The notes under the pieces: generated by a model | Seen by the model: only the letters and a program-made list of their open reading frames with translations | What the model was told of the DNA's origin: nothing | The model's database searches: none | In this document: positions 20,942 to 32,973 of the stretch, piece after piece | How positions within the stretch are numbered: the first letter of the stretch is position 1 | Layout: every line of letters starts with the position of its first letter | From: Dactylorhiza incarnata | Lineage: Eukaryota; Streptophyta; Magnoliopsida; Asparagales; Orchidaceae | Assembly: GCA_033032865.1 (NCBI GenBank) | Contig: JAWHQI010000166.1 | Coordinates: forward strand, 3,410,001 to 3,474,000 | Length of the DNA stretch: 64,000 nucleotides | Direction of reading: 5' to 3' | Position numbers and translations under genes: made by a program

Positions 20942-23900
20942 ATAATAACAAATCCATTAATGATAAATCAGAGCATTAATATATAAGCATGATGAAACCT
21001 ACTTGTGTGTGTGTGGGAGTGATGACTTAGTATAATTGTCATTTTAGGTATTTAGAATTGCTCCCCCCTAAATATATGCTCCCCCTATGTAAATGCTCCC
21101 CTTATATGTAAGCTATCATCTTATTCTTTAATCATGTTTGTTTTTCAATTTGATAGTGGTTTTTATTTATCATGTTAATTTTCCCCCTTTTGTTATTAGC
21201 AAAAGTGGGTATGCAAGCAAGAGACATAAAAAGGATTTTGGATAACAAGATAAGGCATGATCGAGCTTTTTAGATGAAATGAAATGATAAGGAGTTTTAA
21301 GCATAATAAGGTAATGATTTCCAAGTAGCTAATCTACCCAGACAACATGTCTACACCCTAGCCCAGTACTAAGTGACGGATGGTCATGAGGAGCTGCATA
21401 CATGCTGTAGGTTGGGGTGTTAGTCCCATATGCAAACACTAGAAAATACTCAACCTAGCACTCTTTCCCCCAGTGCCTTGTCAGGCCCCACTAGAACCCT
21501 CCTCAGTTAAGGACAAGACATGACTTAGATGTTAGGTTATCTAATGTCTACAACCATACGCCCCCGCTATGGTGAGATATGTAATCATGGGATAATAATC
21601 ATTGGAAACATTAAGCATTTAAATCTAATGATAAGTTCATAGCCTATGGGTTTATATTTTTATTTGAATTTTTGAAAAAACTCACATAGCTATTTTGAAA
21701 TCCATTAATGATTCATAGTTTTTAGCATAAAAATGATATTCGTGTCAGAACAACCAATATAAATTCTACCAAGCAAGTCTCCACTTGTTGAAAAAGGAAT
21801 TTTGAGATTTAAGACTTTGATATAAGCATGAAAGCGCAAGGTAAAAATATATGGTGATGATGCGGAAGACTTATAGAAATACAAAAAACGTCTTTTTGTA
21901 AAAGATATGAGTTTAAGTTCCAAAAAACAATGTTATTGTAACAGATTATTCAATTTAAATTTTGACAATAAAGTAACCAAGCATGAAAGAAAATATCACA
22001 AAGAGACTACTATAATGTTATTTCAATTCACAAATTCAAGACATACCAAACATTGTAAAGAGCATGCTTGGTTATCTAGTGCATATATATATAAAGAGTA
22101 GTATAGAATTTAACATTAGGATCCAATACTCAAGAGAAGAAGTGTTATGGAAGATAATGATGTGCACATAAGTGTATTTTGAATAGAGTAAATAAATGAT
22201 TTAATCAAAAATACAAGATATATGTAGAGTAACGTGCACAATAAAGCACAAATAATTTTACTTCCACACACGTCTATGCACAAAGAAAATGTACAACCAC
22301 CAAGGTGCTTTGCACACACAATGCTCATTAAGACTTATCAGGGTGCAAAGTAGTGCTTGGCAGATCACACAATTTATTTTTCAATATTGATTTTCTTGTG
22401 ATCCGGTGTACTTAAGAATAAGTGATTTTTTTTTAAAAAAAAATGAAGCTTTGCACAAGACACTTTACTATTCTTTCCAAGGTGCTCAACCTCACAACGC
22501 TTATTAAGACTTATCAGGAGGTTCAAGTAGGGCTTGGCAGAGTTATCTTTGTCAATTTATTTCATGATTTTTTTATTTTGTACAAACATCTCCAAATACA
22601 CTTGTTTTGCAAACCAATGTAATTTTGAAAGCACAACCACTTTTCTTAAATATTAAGAGTGCAAATAAAGGTGGTGTAAGTAAGATACTTGTGCAAAGTT
22701 TAATTCATTGTATAGTTACAATACATAAGCAAGCATTCTTAGATTAAAGCACATGTAGACTATGCCAAAACAAGTGAGTGAACAAATATCATTATCAATC
22801 ATAAAACATTTACTAATACTTAGAGGCATGCTAAGCTTGATTCTACATAAATTTTATAATACAATTGATGCACATATGATTAGATATATCAAAGCATGAC
22901 AAAAACAATGTTCAAAGTAGTTTGAAAAGATAAATTGCAATATTGTAGGAGTTCTAAATGATAGATTAAATCATGCTTGATATGAACAATAAAATCCATA
23001 CAATTTTTTTGATATTTTGAAAAAATATTTTTGTTTTAAAGTTTGAACTTTTATAATTGATCTTGGACTTCCCGAGGTCTACCCTGTGAGGGGTTCACCC
23101 GGTACTAGGAGATGTGATGGGATGATAGCCCAAATCTCCCTCTCGCAAGATACATGTAAATAGAAAAGTTATGTTCAAAAAATTTTTTTTTTGATACTTG
23201 TTTTTGTTTTATATTTTTGTATTTGATTTTTGCATATAGAAATAGAAATCAAACAAATAACCAAAGAACGGAAGTAAGAAAAATATGTTTGTTGTAATTT
23301 GGCTTTAGTAATTTTGTATTTCTTAAAAAATCAATCATAGACAGAAATGCAAAAATGAGTAGTACATATACAATAATATATTTTTAGTAATTTTGTAGAA
23401 TTTTAAAATTATAGAAAATTAGACACTCGAGCTAGTGCCGGCACTAGCGCTAGCGCGACAAACAGTACACAATTTTTCAAGATTTTGGAAATTCTGATTA
23501 TTGATCTTGATTAAGTGTCCCAAGAGTAGCTTCATGCAGAAATTTCAGAATTTTTGGGGATGTCTAGATAGTGCAAATTATATGAAACGTTAGTGATTTC
23601 TTATACGACTTGACAACGCATGACATATATTTTCTTATATCTTCATTTTGATTTTTTTAAGGCTTATATTTATCAATATAATGTAAGTTGAAAATGATAG
23701 GAAATGTAAGCACAAGATATCATGTTCGAATAAGCCAAATAAGCATGATTTAAATGATTAGTATGAAATGATGTTTATGCAAAGAATAACATAGATATGA
23801 CCTAGATAAGAATACCCAACATGTATATCTTGGTAAACATATATAACTTAACATAAATACTGATATTCTTTAGGTGACACTATTAGTATGATAAGTTTGA

Positions 23901-24540
23901 GATTAATGCTATGCCAAAGTATGATAGTGTTTCAATTTATAGACCTAGAATGAAGTGAAGATTCTATTTGATTTGATCTTATTGATATAAAGATGATTCT
24001 AAGGTCTAAACTTGAAATAAATCACAATACACATATAATACACCAACCATGGTATGCAATTATAATATCAATTCTCATCATATAATTCATATAAATGTGA
24101 TAGAAATAGTTGTTCTTAGAAGACTTTTGATATGACTTATGATATATGATTCTAGATAGGTGAACAATAGTGATGGTTTGGATCATGCTTGACATCAAGG
24201 AATGAACACGATACAATTTTTGTTTTGAAAAGGAAAAAGAACATATTGAAAATTGAACTTTCTTTTAGATCTTGAACTTTCTTTTAGATCATGTTATTTC
24301 TCTAATTTTGTTGATGAAGGCTAAAGTGCTTAATACCCTAATAACTTGATTTAATTAAAATATCTTATAGCAAATTTATAGTTCAATTTATATGAATACT
24401 ATATGATATATATAAGCATTGATTTTAATAATAGAAGATTGGTCATTTATTAATGATAGAAAACTGACTTTTACTTTTGATTTAATTTGATTTGTAAACT
24501 TCATTTAGGCTTTAATAATCATATTTCAAATATTCTATTA
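20942..24540 (-). other. Element C long noncoding region
   Basis: About 3.6 kb of AT-rich DNA in the place where pol would be. Short open frames of 60-75 codons occur, but none has a retroelement motif. Two copies of an AATGCTCATTAAGACTTATC block lie at about 22300-22370 and 22480-22540. A GC-rich GCTAGTGCCGGCACTAGCGC palindrome (23430-23455) repeats the LTR motif of this family. Confidence 0.75.
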
Positions 24541-26167
24541 GGTGACCATGGCATGATGGCTTAAGAAAAAAAGAAAATAAAAAGGAACATTATGCATATC
24601 ATGAAGTAGAGTATTTTGTAATTCATTTTGATTTGTTTTTACTTCAAGCAAATGAATGATACTAGTGGATAAGAGATTTAGGTATCCAAAGTTACCTATG
24701 TGAGATGGTTCCTTTGGGTACCCAAATATAACGTGTTTATTTGTGGGTAGATAGAGATGAATGGGTCTTTTCATGTGAAGTTAATGTTTCATTTTTAATT
24801 TTGGGCCTCCATTCAAAACTTTGTTTAATGTTACTCTTATGCATCAAATTTCCATTATGATTATATTTATTTTGAAGTTTATACTTGTAATGATTATTGA
24901 AAGTATTGTTCATAGGAAATTTGTGTAATTCTAATTTCAAGTTTGGAGAAACATGATTTTGTAAATAATAATGTTTTGGAAATTCTTTTACAAGTTTTTG
25001 TTATTTTTTATTTCCTTTGTTTTGATTAGATAGATTTTTGAAATTTATATTTAACTTGTTTTTTAATTTTGCTTGATATTGTGAATATATGTTTTGAAAG
25101 TTTTCCATTATGATTTCCTTTAGCGAGTTGATTTTAGTTTCTAAATCATAATTCTTAACTTTGAGATTATATCTTGCTTTATTATAAGCAATTGCTATTT
25201 TTAAGAGTGGAAACAATTGAGTCAATATGAGTTTGATAGTTATTTCTAAATTCCTCAAATGTTTCATCCATCTCCTTAGATTTCAATTTTATAATTTTGG
25301 CATTTAGCACAATCACTTTTTAAAGTTGAATTTTCCATAGATAATTTTTATTTTGTTCTTTTACAAAAATAAGTTCCTTTTCATGTTCCTTGATTTTTTC
25401 TTTAATATCATTGCAATTAAAACAATGAGAAGAATTTAGATCAGAATTTTGCAAATCAATAATTTTAGCATTTAAATATTTATTTTTCATGCATAATTTT
25501 GAGTTTGCCTCTTGTAACATTTTTATTTTTCGTTTAGCTTTTTGAAGCATGTGAAATGAGAAAACCGAATTTGTAATGAAAAGAGAGGAACTAGTTTTGC
25601 TTACAGTGATATCGGAATAGGCAAGATTTGAACTCAAGGTTTCTTGTTCGTCTTCTAGGCCTTCTTCCTTTATAGATGAATTTTCATCTTCTCTTGATGA
25701 ATTTTCATCTTCTCTTGATGAATTGCTCTCTTTCTCTAAGTCAATTTCCATGATTTCCATGATTTTGCTATGAGAGAGATCTTCTTGAATAATGGTGGAT
25801 GCTTGTATGTCCTTATCCTCCTGTGTATGCTCCATACCTGCGAGAGGGAGATCATATATTTCTTCAAGAAATTTCCATATTTTGTATGCAATAGAAAACA
25901 ATATATTAATTTGAAAACATCATTTAATAGACCACAAAATAAATAGTGTTTGGCTTTTGCATTTAGATGACGTTCTTTTTTATTTGATTCATCCGCTGGT
26001 CTTACTATTGCTAAATTCCATGCTTCGATATCGAAAGTTTTAATAAAATTTTCAATTAAAATTTTCCATCCTCTATAATTTATCCCTTTAAATAAAGGTA
26101 GTGCTAGTGATTTTTCTTCTTCATAAAGATTTATCCCACTAATAAAAGCGAGATCATGAGACGCCAT
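24541..26167 (-). pseudogene. Element C gag remnant
   Basis: Minus strand. The first ATG at 26167 (MASHDLAFISG) leads into a copia gag core: a GINYRGWKILIENFI tract, then HLNAKAKHYLFCGL. A frameshift follows, and the frame 25320-25901 carries the IWKFLEEIYD tract, an acidic Ser/Glu repeat (SREDEN twice) and a long Lys/Glu coiled coil containing CFNCND, perhaps a residual zinc-binding site. Fragments continue at 25001-25267 and 24541-24940. Compared with gag of B, frameshifts and missing zinc knuckles make it non-functional. Confidence 0.75.
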
Positions 26168-26204
26168 ATATTCCCGATTGTTAAGCCGATTTGGAATAAC
26201 CTGT

Positions 26205-26216
26205 CTTTGATACAAC
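26205..26216 (-). other. Element C primer binding site
   Basis: The minus strand reads GTTGTATCAAAG after the 5' LTR, one base off the usual TTGGTATCAAAG. Confidence 0.75.
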
Positions 26217-26217
26217 T

Positions 26218-27378
26218 TGTTGGATCGATAGGCGCCCTTAGAGGGGGGGGGGGGGGGTGAATAAGGGTTTTAAAAACTTTTATGTTATTTTGAATGACTT
26301 GAAATAATGAGAGATTAAAATAGTGATTTAGAATGAAGATCTAAATTATTTTATAATGAAAGAGTAAGAAATAAACAATTTAGAGAAATGAAGAGTAAAT
26401 CAATTTCATTTCAAAAAGAGACATGATTATTATTGATAAAAATTGATTACAAAACTAGATTTCTATGACGCTAGAAATCAAAGGAGAATAATTAAAAAAA
26501 TCCCTTTTTGTCTTCTATCCCGACTCGTATCCCCACGAACCGGTGGATTTAGCCTATCCTTCCCCGGATACGACCTTAAGCTTCTCTAGCCAATCCTTCC
26601 CCGGATATGGCCTCGATCACCCCTAGATCTACACCCTAGACCTAGTCGCCAACACGAGGCGAATTTACTACACGATTTAAAAGAGATGAAACAAATAACA
26701 ACAATATAAAAACTCCCTATATGGATCTCTTGGAGAAGTAGACAAAGACCCGTAGAGTATGATCGTAGTCGATGCGATCTTTTGTCATAACGATGAAGCG
26801 TGTTGAAATCTTATCTAATGATATTCTTAAGCCTTCATGGATTTGTGAGAGTCTCTCTCTGAATCTTCCTCTATATGCTATGACACAAAGCTCTGGAATT
26901 TAGGATCATAAGAGGACAAAGAAGACGGATCTAAGGGGTCCTTTTTATAGCCTTGGAGCTAGCGCCTGCGCTATCGCTATAGCCGTCGCTATCCCGGTTT
27001 AGGAAATATTCTCCGCGTAAGAATCTTTCATTTTAAGCAAGCCGTCCGCCTTCCTCTTATGCTTTGTGCTACCGCATGCGCTACTCGATACCTCATGCAC
27101 TAGATGCTACCGACTGCGTTAGATGTTATCGCCTAGCGCTATCTCCTTCTATATCTGCCTCCTGAAATTGCTCTAATTAGAGCCAGCGCTTGTGCTAGGT
27201 GCTACCGTCGTCGCTAGTGGACATTTTGAAATTCTAGCTTCAAACTCTGGGGGCAACCTTCATATGTTATCCTTGAGTCATATGGCTTTGTTTCCTGCAC
27301 ACTTAAACATACAAGATTAAATATACATAGGATTTGTTATTCTTAAACCTAGGAGATGCAGAAGACCATGTTTCAACA
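26218..27378 (-). repeat. Element C 5' LTR
   Basis: 1161 bp, matching 19719-20927 with substitutions and some length differences, including a 15-G run (26243-26257) in place of 24 and loss of a duplicated segment near 20160-20225. Confidence 0.93.
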
Positions 27379-27937
27379 AGAATCTCATTACTCAGCAGTC
27401 AAAAGAATTTTGAGATATCTGAAGGGTACCCCCAACCAAGGAGTCTGGTATCCTAAGTAAAATGACTTTGAGCTGTGTGAGTATTTTGATGCAGACTTTG
27501 CTGGGTGCAAAAAGGACAGGAAAAGCACTTGAGGAACTTATCAGTTCTTGGGGAGAAGGCTTGTGTCTTGGAGTAGAAAAAAGCAAAATAGCCTTGCTAT
27601 CTCTACATCTGAATCAGAGTACATTTCTGCTGGTAGTTGTTGTGCACAACTTCTTTGGATTCAACACCAATTAGAGGATTACAATTTGCAAATAAAGAGA
27701 ACACCTCTCTTTTGTGATTCCTCTAGTGCCATCTCTATTGCTAAAAATCCTGTGGCACATAATAGAACTAAGCTTATAGAAATTAGATATCATTTCATTA
27801 GGGAGCATGTGGAAAATGAGGATATCTGCTTTGAGTATGTCCATACAAGTAGGCAGATAACTGACATTTTTACTAAGCCCCTTGATGAGTCTAAGTTCAA
27901 TTAATTCAAAATTGAATTGGGAATGCTAAGTTCTTAA
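27379..27937 (+). pseudogene. Sire1 RNase H, end of pol
   Basis: The continuation of Sire1 pol after element C. Motifs in order: SHYSAVKRI, ILRYLKG, FDADFAGCKKDRKST, SWSRKKQNS, SESEYISAG, CDSSSAIS, RYHFIREHVEN and TDIFTKPLDE. Two stops precede the open part 27548-27904, one replacing Ser/Trp codons near 27460. It would have removed the RNA template strand. Confidence 0.92.
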
Positions 27938-28422
27938 AAATTGGGCATGCTGAATTCCATCCTTCATTTATAATAGTGATTAACTTATAATGTTGATGGG
28001 ATGAATCTTTCACAAGATCCACCCTAAAGAAGACTGACATTTTTAGTTTTTGAAAGACAACAACAACATATTGACTAAGGAATACAGTAGAATCGTCTAG
28101 AAAATTCTGGAAATTATGCAAATCATCTTGGTGAATCAAGACGATACTATACTCTCAACAATAATGCATTTGTCATTAAGTCGATACTGAATACACCATC
28201 TCGATGAGAAAATGACGTCACAGGCCACATGAGTGTCATAATTACGCTGTAATTATGGGGTTTTCAGAATGATTCGACAAGATTTCTTCAGGTACGCGCC
28301 TCTTTACCTTCCAAAAGCATAATAATATATATTAGACAATATGAAAGCATAGAAATTGCACACACAAAACCATAGAATTCGTACTTCATTTTCTTCCTCT
28401 CGATGAATTCCTGCAATAAGTA
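27938..28422 (+). other. Sire1 spacer between pol and ORF3
   Basis: Noncoding. It repeats the LTR motif of this family in degenerate form (ATCGTCTAG at about 28093; CATCTTGGTGAATCAAGACG at about 28124). A TTTCTTCAG tract at about 28283 and the pyrimidine-rich stretch at 28387-28402 could be decayed splice acceptors for ORF3. Confidence 0.6.
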
Positions 28423-30845
28423 ATGGCGCCAAAATGTTAGATGAGAAAGTTCTATCTAGAGGAGAGTTATTAAAAGATGGTTTCAAATATGCTGATGAAG
28501 ATCTTGACATGGTTATTACCTTGCTTTATGCTTCAGAATTAGAGTATGTTCTCACTGAGCCTACTTGACTATACTACACTGCATTGTTTGAAATATATGT
28601 AAATGCCCAAATTAGCAAGGCAGGAAAAGCAATTCTCACCACTGTGTCTGGAGAATATATAAGGATAACTGCCATATGCCTAACCAATGCCCTTAAACTA
28701 ACTATTTTGGATGAGAAGAAGAAGAAGAATTAGTCAGTCCTGAGGACTTCCTGGAAGGATACAAATGGTGTGCCCTTGATGGCAAACCATATGGAAGCAT
28801 TCAAAGAAATAAGATGAATGTGCAAGGTAAGCTATTATCAGATATTATTTGGAAAGTACTATTGAGCAAGACTGGGTCACATGATAGAATCTCCAAAGAA
28901 ATGTTTGAGCTGATGATCAGAGTCATTCTTGAGAAGAAGACTAACTGTGGCAAATTTCTGTTTGATAAGATCAAAGAAAGCCTGAAGGCCCCCAACATTG
29001 GCAGAATCCTTTCATTATACTTAAAGCACTCCATTCCTCAACATCTGAATGAATTTGAATCAACACCTCTCCATTATCTAAAAAGAATAGATATGAAGAC
29101 CATAAGTAGATGAGAAAAGAAGTTCACCAAAAAGATAGTAGGTGAACCCTCCTCACAAAGAATTGATATCCCTCAAAGCCCTACACAACTTCCACAAACA
29201 ACTCAAAACTCTCCTGCTCCTATTGAGGGGGAGCCACTGAGATAATATACCGCTGTGATTGACAGTGACCCAGTTTCTCAGGAGGAGGTGTCCCCAAAAG
29301 ATGTTCTGATTATTGCTAAAGAAGTTGTAATGGATGTGGAAGTTGATGAGTCTGAGAAAAGTCCAAGTAGTGGACATGCAGTTGTTGAAGAGGTGGAAGA
29401 TTCTAACAGATCCTTAGATAACTTTCTAAATGATGATATACATCAAAATACTCCTGAAAATGAAGATGAGAAGCCCACTGATATCCCTGCAACAATGGGG
29501 GGGGGGGGGGAGTCTACTGTTCATATCACACTGCAACCCTCACCTCTAAGGATAGTAAATGAGCAACATTCGCAAATCTCCACAGCCCTACAACCACATC
29601 CACTGAACTCATGTCCCAAATGGAAGCCCTGTTTGAAATGCAAAGAATACACTCTGAAGCATATGTCAATAATGTTGAAACAAGTTGTAAGGATGAGCTG
29701 TCTGCCAGGATACATGTTTTACAAGAGGAAATTCAGCATATAAATAATCAAAATGCAAATGTGTATCATACTGCTGCAAATACTATTGCTAACATAGGAA
29801 ATGAAATAGCCCATATAATTGAAGCAACCTTGCTGATTGGACAACAACTTAACATAGTGCTTGATAGAATGTCTACTTTAAGAGATAATCAGCAAGCAAT
29901 TATTCAGAATCAGGATGTGACCTTCAATGAATTAGAAGATGTTGTTAATACTATCCTTCAAAGAATATCCTCTAGTGCTCAAGTCTCTCATGAGCAAGTA
30001 GATAATCTTGGTGAAACTCTACTCTAACAGCTTCAAGTCACCCAAAATCAGCTCTCCTCACTTCTTACTGAATCTCTCAGAGCTACTCAAGGCATTCTCA
30101 TGAATGCAGTTGGAAACATTTTTAGACAACTTCAGAATTCTGAAGTTGGCCACCTGCTCTAATCTTTAGACAACTTCAGAATTCCCAGGTCTCACTCTCT
30201 AAAGAAACATTTTTAGAAGCTAGAAAGGGGGAGATCATGTCAAGCCATCATTCCATGTGGCTATCCAATGAAGTAAGATTCTCCATGGATCTTGATCCAA
30301 TAGATTATGGGACTGCTTATCAACATCATATTCCAGAAGGAAGTATCATCCCTGAGAAACCTTCAAATGTGCCAATGATAGAAGATCTTCTAGAGCAGAA
30401 TATACAACCTGAAACATATCAATATTAGTTCACTGATGAGTCTCAAGCTAAAAGGAGAAAGAGACATCATGAAAAACTAGCAGAGCAGGTGGCCAAGAGA
30501 AAGCAAAAGGAGGAAGTCAAGTAGAATCCTAATGTTGCATAATGGAGACCTTGTTCAAGTGATATTATATTATGTACCTGAACACTGTACCAGCAAGGAA
30601 AGCACGATAAAGGCCAATTCTATAGCTCTGAAGAATGGCACAAATATGAATTGGGTGAAGCTGGCTGAAGAGATTATTGGAACAAGGCTAAGATGGGAGA
30701 TCCTTCATTGCCTACTCATGCTCCTCTCAGATATCATCCCAAACCATACAACTATTTTGAAAGGCAAAAGGAAAAGCTAGCTAAAGCTGATCAATCTAAG
30801 AAGGCTGGGACATCTGAAAAAGGAAAAGCTATTCAGGAGGATTGA
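28423..30845 (+). pseudogene. Sire1 ORF3 (extra ORF after pol)
   Basis: Starts MAPK at 28423, as does ORF3 of Sire2. The best preserved block (28814-29113) has KLLSDIIWKVLLSKTGSHD and matches Sire2 ORF3 (LLADVVGKILL, then SAHD) well enough to call homology. It recalls the plant 'putative plant transposon protein' domain; this is from memory, not searched. An acidic linker follows, then a helical segment (29611-30027) and a Lys/Arg-rich end near 30480-30840. Several stops and frameshifts break it, and a run of ten G near 29500 shifts the frame. The place after pol is that of the envelope-like ORF of some Sireviruses, but I see no signal peptide or membrane span. Confidence 0.7.
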
Positions 30846-31025
30846 TGAAGGAAAAGGACCCTAGGAACACAATGCACATTTCTATGTTTACATTCTTGTT
30901 TAATATTTCTTTATACTTCTGGGACAATATTTAATCAATACATCAAGCGCTTTAAATTTTGTTTGATCTTTATTGAATATATTTGTTAGTCAAACTTATC
31001 TATAATTATAAGTTTTGGCTTCTTC

Positions 31026-31039
31026 AAATAGGGGGAGAT
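31026..31039 (+). other. Sire1 polypurine tract
   Basis: AAATAGGGGGAGAT directly before the right LTR; the same tract precedes the Sire2 LTR. Confidence 0.92.
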
Positions 31040-32539
31040 TGTAGGGAAGTAAGCCCTCAATGTTCCTAGATTTGAAGAAGGAACACAAGTATAGATAAGC
31101 AAAGTTGTTTTTGATATTATGTTTTAGTTTATGATGTGACAGATGTATCAAAGCTATATTCTTAATATCAAGACTATAATAGAAGTGAAAAAAAATCACT
31201 AAGTCAAATATCGTCTTGATGCTGAGCCATTACATCATTGAGACATAAGTATATTGTCTTGAAGAAGCTTTTTCATTGAAATGGTTAAGTAAAGATTGTG
31301 GAAACAAATGTCTAGACGATATCGTCTTGAAGATTAAATATACATCATGTAGACTGAAACATCAAGACGATATCGTCTAGCAGGAAGTACATCATCTATA
31401 TTTCTTAATAAGTTGTGAAGGCAAAAGTATGTCAATGACATCGCCGTGAAGAACATATATCGTCTTGATGATCAAGACGATATCTTCTTCAAGGAATTTT
31501 GTCGTCTTGACAGTTGCAGAGCTGCATTTAATGCACTGATCTTTCTTGGAAATTGATATCATGGAATATACACGCCGCCTATCTTGTGCACTAATCAAGG
31601 AATAATTAATGATATATTCTCTATAGATCTAGCCGTTACACATTAATTAAAGTAGAATATCAAATACTTATATATTATGCAAGTTCCAAAAATGGCAAAA
31701 CATTTATGGCATATTATTCTGCCGTTTCGGTCTATATTCCTGAATGACCCAATTAATTATGAAATAAATTATTGAGGGCCATTATGCAAAAGTGCAGAGA
31801 AATATAAATAGAGAGAATTTTGAATTCTATACACAGTTCTTTTGCTCTTACTCTCTCACTCGCATACTTTCAGAAAGGTGAAAAGTGCTGAACAAGAAGT
31901 ATTCATTTCTACGATGTGAAGATCAAAGAAAGAATCATCTTCCCTGGTTAGAAAAAATAATCTGACATTTTCAGAAGAAGATTCTCAAGAAAGCTTTGGT
32001 GATCCAAAAGATCTCTGAGGCTACATCTGCTAGAAGAAGAAGTCCATTTAGTGAAAAGCTCTATCTTTGAAGCCTTCTCTTCTACAACAACAAAACAACC
32101 TTCTCACTTTGTAGGGTTGTATGTGAGCCCGAGTTTGGTAGGATCTTGTTGAAGATCTGTTTGGAAGGATCTTGGTGAAGATCTGAGTGTTTGGTAAGAC
32201 TTGTCAAATATGATTTATTGGTAGGGTTCTTGTAACCTCAGAGTAAGCTTTTCTATGTGAGGGCTGAGGTAGGATCCTTTGTGATCTTAGCTGTACGATC
32301 GACTATATTGTAAAAGAGATTTGAGTTTTTTGAAAAGTTGCCTAGTCTAGCACATTACTAGATAGGTGGGAGAGACATTGGACTATCTCTTGGCATATTG
32401 TCTTGAAGGGAACCACTATAAATCTCTGTGTGTTTTCTGGTTTGCTCGTGAGTTGTGCTAAATTACTTAAAGGACTAAATAACTTTGATAACACCTAATT
32501 AGCCCTCTAGTTGTAGTTTAATCAAACCCAAATCTTTTA
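31040..32539 (+). repeat. Sire1 3' LTR
   Basis: 1500 bp, beginning TGTAGGGAAG and clearly homologous to 13339-14864, including GACGATATCGTC repeats (31315, 31365, 31475) and TATAAATAG at 31803-31811. It has diverged more from its partner than the Tat1 LTRs have. Confidence 0.93.
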
Positions 32540-32544
32540 CATTT
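32540..32544. repeat. Sire1 target site duplication, right copy (CATTT)
   Basis: Matches 13334-13338. It follows a terminal TA that corresponds to CA in the left LTR. Confidence 0.85.
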
Positions 32545-32968
32545 TTTGGTTCAATATCGGATACAAAACAAAGGTTTGAAAAAGACTCATGTAAAGAAGA
32601 ACGATTACTTACCCCTTTTCACGGCTCTCCAATGATAAGTTCCCTTAGATGGTCTTTTAAAAATTTGAGCTCACTTGGAGGAACATAAACTTCTATCTCT
32701 TTCTCTTTCTCCTCTCTTTCTCCAAGCGGTTCATCATCCTCATGCTCCAAGGTGGGAAGGGGTTCCTCTTCATTTCCTGTAGGATTATTATCTACATAAG
32801 GAACAAGCTCATCAAATTGAACATGAATAGACTCTTCAAATGTTTTAGTTCTTTTATTATAAACCTTATAAACTTTACTAGTTGAAGATTAGCCAATAAA
32901 AATTCCCTCATCACATTTTTCATCAAACATTCCTAAGGTATCTTTAGTGTTCAATATAAATCATTTAC
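32545..32968 (-). pseudogene. Copia B integrase-to-RT linker
   Basis: The minus strand continues B pol between two insertions. The integrase end is seen as the tract KVYNKRTKTFEESIHVQFDE. A Glu-rich linker leads to SDIEPKNVSTA, the usual lead-in to copia RT, which resumes at 13333. The other side joins 40395 through the Sire2 duplication within the FGCK tract. A few single-base stops are present. Confidence 0.9.
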
Positions 32969-32973
32969 AACCA
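32969..32973. repeat. Sire2 target site duplication, left copy (AACCA)
   Basis: AACCA before TGTTGGGGAA, exactly repeated at 40390-40394. Confidence 0.95.

Larger units (their letters stand above)
19719..27378 (-). mobile_element. Non-autonomous copia-like element C, gag only
   Basis: Minus-strand element of 7660 bp inside Sire1 pol. LTRs at 19719-20927 and 26218-27378 share TGTTGGAT...CAACA ends. A polypurine tract lies next to the left LTR and a tRNA-Met type primer site next to the right LTR. Only a decayed gag (24541-26167) is recognisable. The remaining 3.6 kb shows no protease, integrase, RT or RNase H motif. LTR ends and 3' noncoding DNA resemble copia B, its likely helper family. No clear target duplication is visible: ATAAC on the left, AGAAT on the right. 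Confidence 0.85.
13339..32539 (+). mobile_element. Sirevirus-like copia element Sire1, with ORF3, split by element C
   Basis: Plus-strand copia element of about 11.5 kb once the 7.66-kb element C is removed. Order: 1526-bp LTR, primer site, gag with two zinc knuckles, protease, integrase, RT, RNase H, spacer with family repeat, ORF3, polypurine tract, 1500-bp LTR. The target duplication is CATTT; the final CA of the right LTR has decayed to TA. Long LTRs, a coiled-coil gag and an ORF after pol fit the Sirevirus group. Both catalytic Asp residues of RT are lost (YVVG at 19333-19344), so the element is dead. Confidence 0.9.

Noticed and set aside
23430..23460. Isolated GC-rich palindrome as a separate insertion
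   Set aside because: It matches the LTR motif family of element C (GCTAGCGC) and is better read as an internal copy of that motif.
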